A stretch of 64,000 nucleotides of DNA from Desulfovibrio sp. UIB00. Its GTDB lineage: Bacteria; Desulfobacterota; Desulfovibrionia; Desulfovibrionales; Desulfovibrionaceae. Shown here one piece after another: positions 1 to 9,086 of this stretch (position 1 is its first letter; each line of letters begins with the position of its first letter). The position numbers were made by a program, and so were the translations under genes. The notes beneath the pieces were generated by a model that had not been told where the DNA came from, did not search any database, and was given only the letters and a program-made list of their open reading frames with translations. Location of the stretch: assembly GCF_022508225.1 (NCBI RefSeq), contig NZ_JAETXJ010000003.1, positions 181,556 to 245,555 of the forward strand, written 5' to 3'.

Positions 1-45
1 ATAGGGCATATAGTCGGCAGAGCACCACTTTTTGGAGGAATATCA

Positions 46-1695
46 ATGCCAGTTGTGCATAGCGACGCCGGGCATCTGCCCGGGCTGGATAAGCTGGAGA
101 ACATCCCCGCGCTCATGAGCGCGTACTACACCGAATTTCCCAATCCGGCGCTTGCGGCCCAGCGTGTTGCCTTTGGCACCTCGGGGCATCGCGGCACGTC
201 AGTGCTGTGCAGCTTTAACGAGGAGCACATCTACGCCATCACTCAGGCGGTGTGCGACTACCGCGCCGCCAAGGGCATTGACGGGCCACTGTTTCTTGGC
301 GGCGATACCCATGCCCTGTCTGAAGCCGCCTTTCGCTCCGCGCTGGAAGTGCTGGTAGCCAACAATGTGAATGTGCGCATTTCTGCTGGCGGGGCCTACA
401 CTGCCACTCCGGCGATTTCCCACGCAGTGCTCAAATGGAACGCGGGCCGTGTTAACGGCTTGGCCGATGGCATTGTCATCACGCCTTCGCACAACCCCCC
501 GCGTGACGGCGGCTTCAAGTACAATCCGCCCCACGGTGGCCCTGCAGAAGCCGAAGTCACCAGCCAGATTGAAAAATGCGCCAATACCTATCTCGAAAAC
601 GGCAACAAGGGCGTAAAGCTCACCCACCTGCGGGCGGCGCGCGCCTCTTCGCTTGTGGAAGAATACGATTTCATCGGCAGTTATGTGGAGGATCTGGCAG
701 GGGTGCTGGACATGAAGGCAATTGCCTCCTCTGGCCTGCGCATCGGCGTTGACCCCCTTGGCGGCGCAAGCCTGCCCATGTGGGAACCCATTGCTGAAGC
801 CTACAGAATTGACCTTGAAGTGGTGAACAGGGCAGTGGATCCAACATTCCGCTTTGTTCCCTGCGACAAGGACGGCAAAATCCGCATGGATTGCTCCTCG
901 CCCTATGCCATGAGCCGCCTGCTGGATCTGCGCGACCATTTTGACCTGAGTTTCGCCTGCGACCCGGATTCTGACCGCCACGGCATTGTGACGCGCAACG
1001 AACTGATGAACCCTAATCATTATCTGAGCGTTGCCGCATGGTATCTGTTCCGCACCCGCAGGGAGTGGCCCGCGCAGCGCGGCATAGGCAAAACCCTTGT
1101 GACAAGCGCCATGCTCGACAGGGTAGGGAAGGATCTTGGCCGTCCGGTTGTTGAGGTGCCTGTTGGCTTCAAGTGGTTTGTGCCCTATTTGCTCAATGGG
1201 CGTTGCGGCTTTGGCTGCGAGGAAAGCGCGGGCGCTTCCTTCCTGTGCTTTGACGGCACGCCCTGGAGCACAGACAAGGACGGCCCCCTCATGTGCCTGC
1301 TGGCGGCTGAAATGATGGCAGTGGAGCAGTCCTCGCCCGATGAACTTTACACAAAACTGACCGAGCGCCTCGGTGCGCCCGCCTATCAGCGGCTTGATGC
1401 CCCGGCGGACGACAACGTGCGCGCAAAGCTTGCGGCGTTGACGCCTGAAAGTGTGAACCTTAAAACGCTGGCAGGCTCACCTGTTACCAGTGTGCTTACC
1501 CGCGCACCCGGCAATGATGCGGCCATCGGCGGTGTTAAGGTGGTCAGCGATGACGGCTGGTTTGCCGTGCGTCCCTCTGGTACAGAAGCCATCTGCAAAG
1601 TGTATACAGAAAGCTTCAAGGGAGAAGACCACCTGCAAGCCTTGCAAAAGGACGCCATCGATTTTCTCGAGCACTTGCTGAAAGGTGATGCCTGA
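46..1695 (+). CDS. pgm: Phosphoglucomutase, alpha-D-glucose phosphate-specific
   Basis: This 549-residue protein interconverts glucose 1-phosphate and glucose 6-phosphate in the cytoplasm and links glycolysis to glycogen and nucleotide-sugar synthesis. All family landmarks are visible. FGTSGHRG lies near residue 43, and the phosphoserine loop TPSHN has Ser148. The metal-binding CDPDSDRHG sits at residues 305-313, the sugar-binding GCEESAG follows, and the phosphate-binding RPSGTEA starts near 509. The length matches the family. The ATG is preceded by GGAGG at 34-38 with good spacing. It stands alone, converges on a pseudouridine synthase gene, and is followed by strong hairpins. Confidence 0.97.
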   Translation: MPVVHSDAGHLPGLDKLENIPALMSAYYTEFPNPALAAQRVAFGTSGHRGTSVLCSFNEEHIYAITQAVCDYRAAKGIDGPLFLGGDTHALSEAAFRSALEVLVANNVNVRISAGGAYTATPAISHAVLKWNAGRVNGLADGIVITPSHNPPRDGGFKYNPPHGGPAEAEVTSQIEKCANTYLENGNKGVKLTHLRAARASSLVEEYDFIGSYVEDLAGVLDMKAIASSGLRIGVDPLGGASLPMWEPIAEAYRIDLEVVNRAVDPTFRFVPCDKDGKIRMDCSSPYAMSRLLDLRDHFDLSFACDPDSDRHGIVTRNELMNPNHYLSVAAWYLFRTRREWPAQRGIGKTLVTSAMLDRVGKDLGRPVVEVPVGFKWFVPYLLNGRCGFGCEESAGASFLCFDGTPWSTDKDGPLMCLLAAEMMAVEQSSPDELYTKLTERLGAPAYQRLDAPADDNVRAKLAALTPESVNLKTLAGSPVTSVLTRAPGNDAAIGGVKVVSDDGWFAVRPSGTEAICKVYTESFKGEDHLQALQKDAIDFLEHLLKGDA

Positions 1696-1723
1696 TAGAG
1701 TACAGGTAAGCTTTTTTTGCTAT

Positions 1724-1747
1724 GCGCGCGTAGCGCGCGGCAATTTT
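1724..1747 (+). terminator. Candidate terminator of pgm
   Basis: A short GC hairpin, GCGCGC at 1724-1729 and GCGCGC at 1733-1738 with a 3-base loop, is followed after GCAA by a run of six T. It sits about 30 bases after the pgm stop. Confidence 0.5.
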
Positions 1748-1785
1748 TTACGGTTCAAAAAAAGGTAGCTTGCTCTTCAATCAGC

Positions 1786-1834
1786 AAAGCGCAGTCGCAA
1801 TACCGGGTATCCGATCATTGCGACTGCGCTTTTT
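1786..1834. terminator. Strong terminator between convergent pgm and pseudouridine synthase genes
   Basis: A perfect 16-bp inverted repeat pairs 1786-1801 with 1817-1832 across a 15-base loop. A T run follows on the plus strand, so it best serves pgm. Being palindromic, it could also stop minus-strand transcripts. Confidence 0.8.
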
Positions 1835-1916
1835 GTAAATAATTCTGGCTAAATGTACGATCTTGCCAAGGGGATTACTGACTACCAACAGGCAAGATTG
1901 CCAGACCAGCAAAGGT

Positions 1917-2987
1917 CTATCGCGCGGCGGGCAGTCCTGCGCTTTCACGCAGGCGGGCAACCTCGGCATCCGTAAGGGGCCGGGCCTTGCCGCTGGCCAG
2001 ATCCCCAAGGCGCAATGAGCCTTGGGCGACGCGGCACAAGCGCAGAATGGTCAACCCCAGATCGCGGCACATGCGGCGTATCTGGCGGTTCAGCCCCTGG
2101 CGCAGCACCATCTGCAACTGGGTATTGCCGCCAACCTGCTGAGCGATCACGTCCACAGGCATGATATCTTCACCTTCGGCAAGGTGCATGCCGCGCCGCA
2201 TGGTCTTGAGCGCCCCTTCAGGCGCAGTGCCGCGCACAAGCACCTCATAGGTCTTGGGCTGGTGATGCCGGGGATGGGTGAGACGCTGGGCCAGTTGACC
2301 ATCATTGGTGAGCAGCAGCAATCCCTCAGAAAAATAGTCAAGCCTGCCAACAGGATACAGCCTGAGCGCCTTGTATTCAGGCGCAAGGCAATCCAGTACG
2401 GTGGGCCTGCCTTCCGGATCGCTCACTGTGCAAACCACATGCACGGGCTTGTTGAGCATGAGGTAGGTATAGGACTGCGGGGCCGACAAAATGCGGCCAT
2501 CCACGGCAATGCTTTCAAAGGGCAATACCTGACGCCCAGGGCTGGGCTCCGGCTTGCCGTCAACACTGACGCGCCCGGCAAGAATAAGCTCGTCTGCCTT
2601 GCGGCGCGAGCATAGACCAGTTGCGGCTATGGCCTTGTTAAGGCGTATGCCGTCAGCTGCATTGGCGTCAGCATCGGGCTGAGGTTTTGAGGGTGCGGCA
2701 GGGCTTGCAGAATGATTGGCGTCAGATTTGACGGCCTGGGGCTGTGCAGGTTTGCGTTGCGAAAAGCCGTCTCGGGCCTCACGGGCGTTCGGCTGCGTAC
2801 CTGACCGTGAATCTGTCCGCGAACCAGAACGGCCATTTGGTCCATTGGCAGACCAGCTATCAGAACGGGGGGCATGATTCTTGCGCGCGTCCGCAGGCTG
2901 TTCCTTTTTATGGGAGCTGGCGGACGAACTGTTTTTGCTGCGGTTTCTGGCGGATGATCCGGCATTGCCGGAATGTTTGGGCGGCAC
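1917..2987 (-). CDS. Pseudouridine synthase of the RsuA/RluB/RluE/RluF family
   Basis: This enzyme isomerises a uridine in rRNA to pseudouridine. About 110 N-terminal residues are low-complexity, rich in Ser, Arg, Lys, Asn and Pro, and look disordered. An S4 RNA-binding domain follows (RLNKAIAATGLCSRRKADEL). The catalytic domain carries GRLDYFSEGLLLLTNDG, whose Asp is the nucleophile. The frame stays open to 3095, but the best start is the GTG at 2987. It has AAGGAG eight bases upstream and gives 356 residues beginning M-PPKHSGNAG. Which rRNA position is modified cannot be told from sequence alone; RluB is the likeliest subfamily given the basic extension. Confidence 0.88.
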   Translation of the reverse strand: MPPKHSGNAGSSARNRSKNSSSASSHKKEQPADARKNHAPRSDSWSANGPNGRSGSRTDSRSGTQPNAREARDGFSQRKPAQPQAVKSDANHSASPAAPSKPQPDADANAADGIRLNKAIAATGLCSRRKADELILAGRVSVDGKPEPSPGRQVLPFESIAVDGRILSAPQSYTYLMLNKPVHVVCTVSDPEGRPTVLDCLAPEYKALRLYPVGRLDYFSEGLLLLTNDGQLAQRLTHPRHHQPKTYEVLVRGTAPEGALKTMRRGMHLAEGEDIMPVDVIAQQVGGNTQLQMVLRQGLNRQIRRMCRDLGLTILRLCRVAQGSLRLGDLASGKARPLTDAEVARLRESAGLPAAR

Positions 2988-3544
2988 GGTGATTCTCCTT
3001 GGCAAGATGCGCTCATGGTGCGTGAAGTGGGGCATGCCGTCAAGGGCAAGCAAGAGGTGCATGCATGGCTGACACGGCATTACGGCGGCTTCCAAACTTC
3101 AAAAGTTTACATAATTATCATTATGGGACATTTTTAAATACTGTATGTAAGGCGAACCAGGATTCAAGACAGACTCAAAAACACGCTTAGAATGTCACTG
3201 GCGGCACCGCTGTCAAACCATCCATGTTCAGAAAATTAGAAATGAATGAACCGCCATGAATTTTCCCGCCGTTCCATGAATTCGGATCAGCTCAGCCTGT
3301 GTATTCAGTTTTTTCGCAATCATTTGATCCTTTCCTTATATAGATGTCCCCGATCGCCGCTCATGAATCCTGTCCAGATCGACCAGCCCAATAAGGCCGA
3401 AATGCCACCTTCCAGATTCACGGCCACAACTCGCTGCGCAACCTCCTTAACGGGCGTAAAACCAGGGGCCAGCCTTGCACTTGCTCCCGAAGCGGCTCTG
3501 ACGTACAACACTGCCAACACTGGTTTTCACAGCAAGGAGTTTCC
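2988..3544. other. Divergent intergenic region upstream of the pseudouridine synthase and rdgC
   Basis: No convincing gene lies in these 557 bases. The left half is AT-rich and holds a small palindrome at 3110-3125 (CATAAT, 4 bases, ATTATG). A possible promoter for rdgC is TTCGCA at 3313-3318 and TTATAT at 3336-3341 with a 17-base spacer. An open frame at 3246-3638 has no ribosome-binding site, runs into rdgC and has no recognisable protein features. Confidence 0.4.
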
Positions 3545-4168
3545 ATGGGCTTTGCCAACAGCTCTTGCAGCTTTACACGGTTCCGCATTCTTGATCCTGT
3601 TCCGGCCACGCTCTGGCCGCAGATACCGGACAAACTGAAACAGTTCGCCATGCGCGACATTGACGATATTCCTGAAATGCAGGGCCAGGGATGGACCTGT
3701 TTTGAGGACATGCTTGATACTGACTGGGTGACGGCCCCGCCCCAGAAAGGCGCGTACATCGTGTTTTCTCTGCGGCTGGATATGCGACGCATACCAGCTG
3801 GCGTGGTCAAAAAACACGTTGCCCTTGCCCTGAAGGAAGAAAAAAAACGCATGGGCGAACAGGGCAAGAACTACATTGCCCGCGAGCGCAAAAAAGAACT
3901 CAAGGAACAGGTGCTGCTGCGCCTGCGCTCCCGCTTTTTGCCTGTTCCCGGCGAATTCAACGTGCTCTGGGCCACAGACAAGAACGAGGTCTGGTTTGCC
4001 TCCACCCAGAACAAGATGATCGATCTCTTCCTGGAAGAGTTTCTCAAAACTTTTGAGCTGCACCTGGAGCAACTGACGCCCTACAATCTGGCGGTCTCCA
4101 TGCTGGACGAAGAAAGCCTGATCCGCCTGGACAAGCTGGAACCCACGCAGTTCGCTCCCCTTTCCTGA
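3545..4168 (+). CDS. rdgC: RdgC-family recombination-associated protein, short form
   Basis: RdgC is a DNA-binding protein that modulates RecA-dependent recombination; in E. coli it forms a ring around DNA. This protein has 207 residues against about 300 in E. coli. The recognisable block runs from about residue 60 to 175: a KHVALALKEEKKRMGEQG stretch, an IARERKKELKEQVLLRLRSR helix, and FNVLWATDKNEVWFASTQNK. The ATG has AAGGAG five bases upstream. A second gene starts 19 bases after the stop and may supply the rest of the function. The family call rests on pattern recognition. Confidence 0.75.
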   Translation: MGFANSSCSFTRFRILDPVPATLWPQIPDKLKQFAMRDIDDIPEMQGQGWTCFEDMLDTDWVTAPPQKGAYIVFSLRLDMRRIPAGVVKKHVALALKEEKKRMGEQGKNYIARERKKELKEQVLLRLRSRFLPVPGEFNVLWATDKNEVWFASTQNKMIDLFLEEFLKTFELHLEQLTPYNLAVSMLDEESLIRLDKLEPTQFAPLS

Positions 4169-4186
4169 TGACGGCACGGAGACCCC

Positions 4187-4714
4187 ATGAACATGCCTTA
4201 TCTTGGCGAATCCACTGACAGCATTCTCGGCAAGGAATTTCTGACCTGGCTCTGGTACCAGAGCGACACTGCCCCCGGCGCGTTCACTGACAAGGACGGC
4301 GCGCCCTTTGCCGTTTCCATGGAACAGCGTATCGTGGTGGAAGGCGGCGAAGGCGATGCCCGCGAAACAGCCTCTGTTTCCGGCTCGCTCTCCCCTCTCC
4401 GCGAGGCCCGCTTTGGCCTTGGCACCGGCAAACAGGTTAGCCGCGCCCTGCTGCGCCTTGAAAAAGAAGAACTCGCCTTTCAGGTCAGCCTCAAGGCCGA
4501 GGATTTCTGCCTCAACAGCCTCAAGACCCCCAAGCTCGACAAGGGCGACAGTGATGACGACCCGGACGCCCTGCTGCTTGAAAAGTTCTATCTGATGGAA
4601 GTGTGCACCGGCCTGCTGGATGCCCTGTACGCCCGCTTTCTGAAGCTGCGCCTCTCGTCTGGCTGGCAGAAGGAAGTGGACGACATGCGCCAGTGGATGA
4701 CCCGCACGGAGTAA
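4187..4714 (+). CDS. Conserved protein of unknown function paired with rdgC
   Basis: The product has 175 residues, is acidic, and shows no signal peptide or membrane segment. It begins MNMPYLGESTDSILGKEF, has a WLWYQS motif near residue 25, and ends in an amphipathic helical segment (LLDALYARFLKLRLSSGW). It follows rdgC by 18 bases with its own GGAG site five bases before the ATG, so the two are surely cotranscribed. Because the upstream RdgC is shorter than E. coli RdgC, this could be a detached C-terminal portion or a dedicated partner. No fold is recognised with certainty, and the pairing is the main clue. Confidence 0.6.
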   Translation: MNMPYLGESTDSILGKEFLTWLWYQSDTAPGAFTDKDGAPFAVSMEQRIVVEGGEGDARETASVSGSLSPLREARFGLGTGKQVSRALLRLEKEELAFQVSLKAEDFCLNSLKTPKLDKGDSDDDPDALLLEKFYLMEVCTGLLDALYARFLKLRLSSGWQKEVDDMRQWMTRTE

Positions 4715-4723
4715 GCTTTTTTC

Positions 4724-5755
4724 ATGTCCACCCTGCCCGCATCAGCCGCAAAAGGCCGTTTTTCCGGCCCGCTACTGCACGTTTTACGCAAAACGTTGTG
4801 GATGCTGCTTGTGCTGTGGGGCATCACCATCATCAGCTTTTGGGTCATCCATCTGGCCCCCGGCTCGCCCACAGATATGGAAACCACGCTCAATCCGCTG
4901 GCTGGCGCTGCGGCGCGTCAGCGGCTTGAGGTGCTTTACGGGCTGGATCGCCCCCTCTATGTGCAGTACTGGGACTGGCTTAGCCGCATCGTGCATCTGG
5001 ATTTCGGCAACTCCATGTCTGCCGATTCCCGCCCGGTGCTGACCAAGATTCTTGAGCGCCTGCCCCTCACCGTGGGCATGAACGTTATTTCGCTGGTGCT
5101 CACCCTGCTCATTGCCATTCCGGTGGGCATTGTTTCCGCCTGCCGGCAGAACTCGCTGCTGGACAAGTCGGTCACTGTGCTGGTTTTTCTGGGTTTTGCC
5201 ATGCCGTCCTTCTGGCTGGCCCTGCTGCTTATGATGTTTTTTGGCATTGAGCTGCAATGGCTGCCCATCTCCGGCCTTACATCCATGAATTACGAACAGT
5301 TGAATGCCTGGGGCAAGTTTTGCGATCTGGCGCGGCATCTGGCCTTGCCCACACTGGTGTATACCGTGGGCGGGCTGGCGGGCATGTCGCGCTACATGCG
5401 CGCCTGCATGCTTGAAGTGCTGCGGCAGGATTATATTCTTACAGCGCGGGCCAAGGGGCTGGGCGCTGGCGCGGTTATCTGGCGGCATGCCCTGCGTAAC
5501 GCTCTGCTGCCTGTCATTACCTTGCTGGGCCTTTCAGTGCCGGGGCTTATCGGCGGCAGCGTCATCATTGAGTCCATCTTTGCCCTGCCGGGGCTGGGCC
5601 AGCTGTTTTACGGCGCTGTTATGGCGCGCGATTACACTATGATCATGGGTAATCTGGTGCTTGGGGCGGTGCTCACGCTCGCGGGCAACCTGCTGGCGGA
5701 TTTCTGCTACGGAATCGCGGATCCGCGCATCCGCAACGCAAAGGACAACGCCTGA
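4724..5755 (+). CDS. ABC transporter permease, DppB/OppB type
   Basis: This is an integral membrane permease of the peptide/nickel ABC importer class with 343 residues. It has an N-terminal helix (residues about 22-42), the conserved large periplasmic loop, and five more membrane segments. The EAA loop that contacts the ATPase reads [20 protein letters not shown] and lies near residues 243-262. The start is nine bases after the preceding stop. It overlaps the next permease gene by one base (TGATG). No substrate-binding protein or ATPase gene is adjacent, so the substrate cannot be inferred. Confidence 0.9.
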   Translation: MSTLPASAAKGRFSGPLLHVLRKTLWMLLVLWGITIISFWVIHLAPGSPTDMETTLNPLAGAAARQRLEVLYGLDRPLYVQYWDWLSRIVHLDFGNSMSADSRPVLTKILERLPLTVGMNVISLVLTLLIAIPVGIVSACRQNSLLDKSVTVLVFLGFAMPSFWLALLLMMFFGIELQWLPISGLTSMNYEQLNAWGKFCDLARHLALPTLVYTVGGLAGMSRYMRACMLEVLRQDYILTARAKGLGAGAVIWRHALRNALLPVITLLGLSVPGLIGGSVIIESIFALPGLGQLFYGAVMARDYTMIMGNLVLGAVLTLAGNLLADFCYGIADPRIRNAKDNA

Positions 5756-6591
5756 TGCTGCCCCGCGCCGTCAAAAAGCTGCTTGGCCGTAACCTCATGC
5801 TTGCATTGGGGCTTGTTATTGTGCTTGCCATGTCGCTGGCGGCGCTTCTTGCCCCGTGGATTGCTCCCTTTGACCCCAACGCCCTGCATCTGGACAATAT
5901 TCTGGAGCCGCCCTCCGCCCGCTTTCTGCTCGGCACAGACCGCCTTGGACGCGATGTTTTTTCGCGCCTGCTATACGGCGGCAGGGTTTCTCTTTGGGTA
6001 GGCTTTGTGGCTGTGGGCATATCGGTTAGCATCGGGACTGTTCTTGGCCTTGTGAGCGGCTATTTTCGCTGCTGGGTGGACGAGTGCATCATGCGCGTGG
6101 TTGATATCATGCTCTGCTTTCCGTCATTTTTTCTTATTCTGGCGGTTATTGCCTTTCTTGAACCCAATCTTACCAATATCATGGTGGTTATTGGGCTTAC
6201 CTCGTGGATGGGCGTTACCCGCCTTGTGCGCGCAGAGGCGCTTACCCTGCGCGAGCGGGAATTTGTCGATGCCGCGCGGCTTGCAGGCACATCCACTGCG
6301 GGCATATTGTTTCGACATATACTGCCCAATGCCCTTGCGCCCGTGCTGATAACCGCTACACTTGGCGTTGCCGGGGCCATCCTTGTGGAATCAAGCCTCA
6401 GCTTTCTAGGGCTTGGCGTGCAGCCCCCGGCAGCCAGTTGGGGCAACATGCTCATGGACGGCAAAGCCGTGATTGAAACCGCGCCCTGGCTGTCGGTGTA
6501 TCCCGGTCTGGCCATCCTGGTAACGGTATTGGGCTATAACCTTCTGGGTGAGAGCCTGCGGGATATCTTTGATCCGCGCCTTCGCCAATAG
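5755..6591 (+). CDS. ABC transporter permease, DppC/OppC type
   Basis: This is the second permease of the pair, with 278 residues. The N-terminal segment holds one membrane helix (about residues 14-36) and the DppC-type LLGTDRLGRDVFSRLLYGGR motif near 60-79. Four or five further helices follow, with the EAA loop DAARLAGTSTAGILFRHILP near residues 169-188. Start and stop overlap with the upstream permease shows translational coupling. Transcription continues toward recN, 77 bases downstream, without an evident terminator. The ATPases and binding protein must be encoded elsewhere or shared with another importer. Confidence 0.9.
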   Translation: MLPRAVKKLLGRNLMLALGLVIVLAMSLAALLAPWIAPFDPNALHLDNILEPPSARFLLGTDRLGRDVFSRLLYGGRVSLWVGFVAVGISVSIGTVLGLVSGYFRCWVDECIMRVVDIMLCFPSFFLILAVIAFLEPNLTNIMVVIGLTSWMGVTRLVRAEALTLREREFVDAARLAGTSTAGILFRHILPNALAPVLITATLGVAGAILVESSLSFLGLGVQPPAASWGNMLMDGKAVIETAPWLSVYPGLAILVTVLGYNLLGESLRDIFDPRLRQ

Positions 6592-6668
6592 TTTGAAATG
6601 TAAGGGCATCCAAGATAGTTAAAGTTTTACATTAAGCACATAAACCGCCATAAAAACACGTTAAAGCC

Positions 6669-8273
6669 ATGCTTGAATACCTGCGCATTCGTAATCTGGC
6701 CCTCATTGAGGACATGGAACTGGAGTTTTCGCCCGGCATGAACGTGCTGACGGGTGAAACCGGGGCGGGGAAGAGCTTTATCCTTAAAGCGCTGGGTTTT
6801 CTGCTTGGCGACAAGCTTTCGGCGGATATGGTGCGCGCGGGCGCTGAGCGCGCGCAGGTGGAGGCCCTCTTCAGCACAAAAGATGCCGACATGGTTCTGC
6901 GCCGCGAGATTGTGGCGGAGACAGGGCGCAGCCGCCTTTACATCAATGATGAACTGCGCTCGCAAGACAGCCTGCGCGACCTGCGCAACCGTCTTGTGGC
7001 CCACACCAGCCAGCACGCCCAGCAAAAACTGCTTCAATCCTCATTTCAGGCCAAACTACTGGAAAGCGGCCTGAGCTGCCCCGAGCTTCTACACCAGCGG
7101 GACGACCTGCTTGCGCGCCTTCAGGCCAATGCGGCCCAGCGCTCTGCCCTGCTTGAGCGTCAGGCCGGGCTGGGCGAACGGCGCGAACTGCTTGAAATGC
7201 AGCAGCAGGAGATCGACAAGGTCTCTCCCGAAGAAGGCGAAGAAGAAAAGCTGGAAGAAATCCGCGCGCTGGCCCGCTCCATGGAGCACCAGCAGGAGAA
7301 TTACGAACAGGCGCTCATTTTGCTGCAAGGCGATGAGCAGGAAGGCGTGATCGACCAGTTGGGCCAGCTTGAAAAACTCTTGCAGCGCATGTGCCGCGAG
7401 GACGATTCCCTCCAGGCCGATGCCGACGCTGTGGCAGCCCTGCGGCAGCAGTTGGCCCACCTTGGAGGCAGGCTTCGCCGACCGCCTGCCTTGCCGGGGC
7501 TGGACGAAATGCCCGACATGGATCATCTGGAAGAACGCCTGTTTGCCCTTGCGCAACTCAAGCGCAAGCTGCACAGAACCCTGCCGGAGATTCTTTCCCT
7601 GCGCGAAGAAATTTCCGAAAACCTTTCCTTCCTTGATGTCTGCGCGCTGGACATCACCCGGCTGGACAAGGAAGCGGCAGCTCTTGCCGCAGAGCTTGCC
7701 GCCGTGACTGCCCGCATCATCCCGGCGCGCCGCGAGGCAGCAGCCGTCATTGCGACCAAGCTCGAAAATGAACTGCGCCAGTTGGGCTTTTCGGACCAGG
7801 TGCGGGTGTTGCCGGATTTTGCCGTACAGGAAATCTGGCCCGGCGTTACGGACGAGCGCGGGCGCATCCTATGGGCACCCAACCCCGGGCAGCCCCCGCA
7901 GCCACTGGATAAAATAGCATCGGGCGGCGAGCTTTCACGCTTTTTGCTGGCCCTTGCCAGCGTGCAACAGGATGACGAAGGCGCTACATTCATATTTGAC
8001 GAAGTCGATGCCGGCGTTGGCGGCATGACCCTGAACAAGCTGGCCGAAAAGCTCTACGCACTGGCCGAAACGCGCCAGATGCTGCTCATCACCCACTGGC
8101 CGCAACTGGCAGCCCGCGCCCGCAGACACTTTCAGATTGTTAAGATGGTGCGTGACGGGGAAACCTTTACCCTCTGCTCCCCACTTAACAAGTCAGACCG
8201 CCACGCTGAGCTTGCGCGCATGGCAGGCGGCGGCGAACAGGGCGAGGCGCTGGCCCGCAGCCTGGAAAAATAG
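6669..8273 (+). CDS. recN: DNA repair protein RecN
   Basis: RecN is an SMC-like ATPase that acts early at double-strand breaks. This protein has 534 residues, slightly short of the usual 550-570. The N-terminal ATPase lobe has Walker A GETGAGKS at residues 29-36. A long coiled-coil region rich in Glu, Leu, Gln and Arg spans roughly 140-350. The C-terminal lobe carries the ABC signature ASGGELSR and Walker B TFIFDEVDAGVGG. The ribosome-binding site is weak. A hairpin terminator follows the stop. No LexA box was recognised upstream. Confidence 0.95.
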   Translation: MLEYLRIRNLALIEDMELEFSPGMNVLTGETGAGKSFILKALGFLLGDKLSADMVRAGAERAQVEALFSTKDADMVLRREIVAETGRSRLYINDELRSQDSLRDLRNRLVAHTSQHAQQKLLQSSFQAKLLESGLSCPELLHQRDDLLARLQANAAQRSALLERQAGLGERRELLEMQQQEIDKVSPEEGEEEKLEEIRALARSMEHQQENYEQALILLQGDEQEGVIDQLGQLEKLLQRMCREDDSLQADADAVAALRQQLAHLGGRLRRPPALPGLDEMPDMDHLEERLFALAQLKRKLHRTLPEILSLREEISENLSFLDVCALDITRLDKEAAALAAELAAVTARIIPARREAAAVIATKLENELRQLGFSDQVRVLPDFAVQEIWPGVTDERGRILWAPNPGQPPQPLDKIASGGELSRFLLALASVQQDDEGATFIFDEVDAGVGGMTLNKLAEKLYALAETRQMLLITHWPQLAARARRHFQIVKMVRDGETFTLCSPLNKSDRHAELARMAGGGEQGEALARSLEK

Positions 8274-8288
8274 CACTCTGCAAAATTT

Positions 8289-8317
8289 GCCGTATGGTTT
8301 ATGCCATGCGGCATTTT
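8289..8317 (+). terminator. Terminator of recN
   Basis: Arms at 8289-8298 and 8303-8312 pair over about ten bases, including G-U pairs, and are followed by ATTTTT. It lies 16 bases after the recN stop. Confidence 0.75.
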
Positions 8318-8502
8318 TCTTTCATGCTTGCCGCGACATTATCGTACTGCGGCCAGTATCTACGCATCTTTCTGACAATTTTTTGACTTTTTCTAAACTT
8401 TTTGCCCTTTTTCAGGCCTGCAATGAGAACTGGCACTTATCTTGCTAATACCTTCCCCAGATAACGAAAAGGCAAATTTGACCATAGCCACAGGGGGAGC
8501 AT

Positions 8503-9039
8503 GTGACTAACGAAAATAATAATTGCATAAGCGCCATGCTCCATATGCAAACTGGCGCTCCCGAAGCCGCCTCGCATGTTCGGCACGGGCAGATTGCGGG
8601 GCAACCGCTTTCGGGCCTGGACGAAGCATCGGCCAGGACTTTGAGATGTCTGGCAAAGGATGGCGAAGGGCTTGTTACGGCGCTTGAAGCACGGCTTGAT
8701 TCGCTTCAGGAAGCCTTTATGGACATGCTGAACACCCAGCTTGAAGAACGCCACCTCCGGCCCGAAGACCGCCTGCATGTGTATGTTTCGCCAGAGGGAA
8801 CCCTGGTGGTTGAAGGCAACGACAACGACGCCAACCTGCTGTGTGACATCATCACGCGCAAGCCGGATTTGCAAAAGAGCTTCAAGCAGATGGCCCAGGT
8901 GGCCATGCTCTCGCACGGTGTAGAACTGGCAACCCAGATCCATAACGATATTATCGATCAGGTTGAAGACGCCAATCCCCTGCTTGGGCACTACCATATG
9001 TGCCTTAAGGGCCCGCTCTCGCATTTCTACATTCGATAG
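8503..9039 (+). CDS. Hypothetical protein, 178 residues
   Basis: No family is recognised. The product is a soluble, acidic protein without a signal peptide or membrane segment. Its middle part is helical, and residues about 80-115 (LRPEDRLHVYVSPEGTLVVE) look like a small beta-rich element. The start is a GTG at 8503, preceded by GGGGGAG; an ATG at 8501 is in another frame and stops at once. It is a single gene between the recN terminator and tmRNA. Codon use resembles the neighbours, so it is likely a lineage-specific native gene. Confidence 0.65.
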   Translation: MTNENNNCISAMLHMQTGAPEAASHVRHGQIAGQPLSGLDEASARTLRCLAKDGEGLVTALEARLDSLQEAFMDMLNTQLEERHLRPEDRLHVYVSPEGTLVVEGNDNDANLLCDIITRKPDLQKSFKQMAQVAMLSHGVELATQIHNDIIDQVEDANPLLGHYHMCLKGPLSHFYIR

Positions 9040-9086
9040 AGCTTGCCAAAGTCGAACAAGCGACTTATTGTAATGCTTGACCAAAT

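Noticed and set aside
199..1020. 273-codon minus-strand open frame opposite pgm
   Set aside because: Antisense to phosphoglucomutase, no ribosome-binding site and no recognisable fold.
3246..3638. 130-codon open frame overlapping the start of rdgC
   Set aside because: No ribosome-binding site, no recognisable protein features, and it runs out of frame into a well-supported gene.
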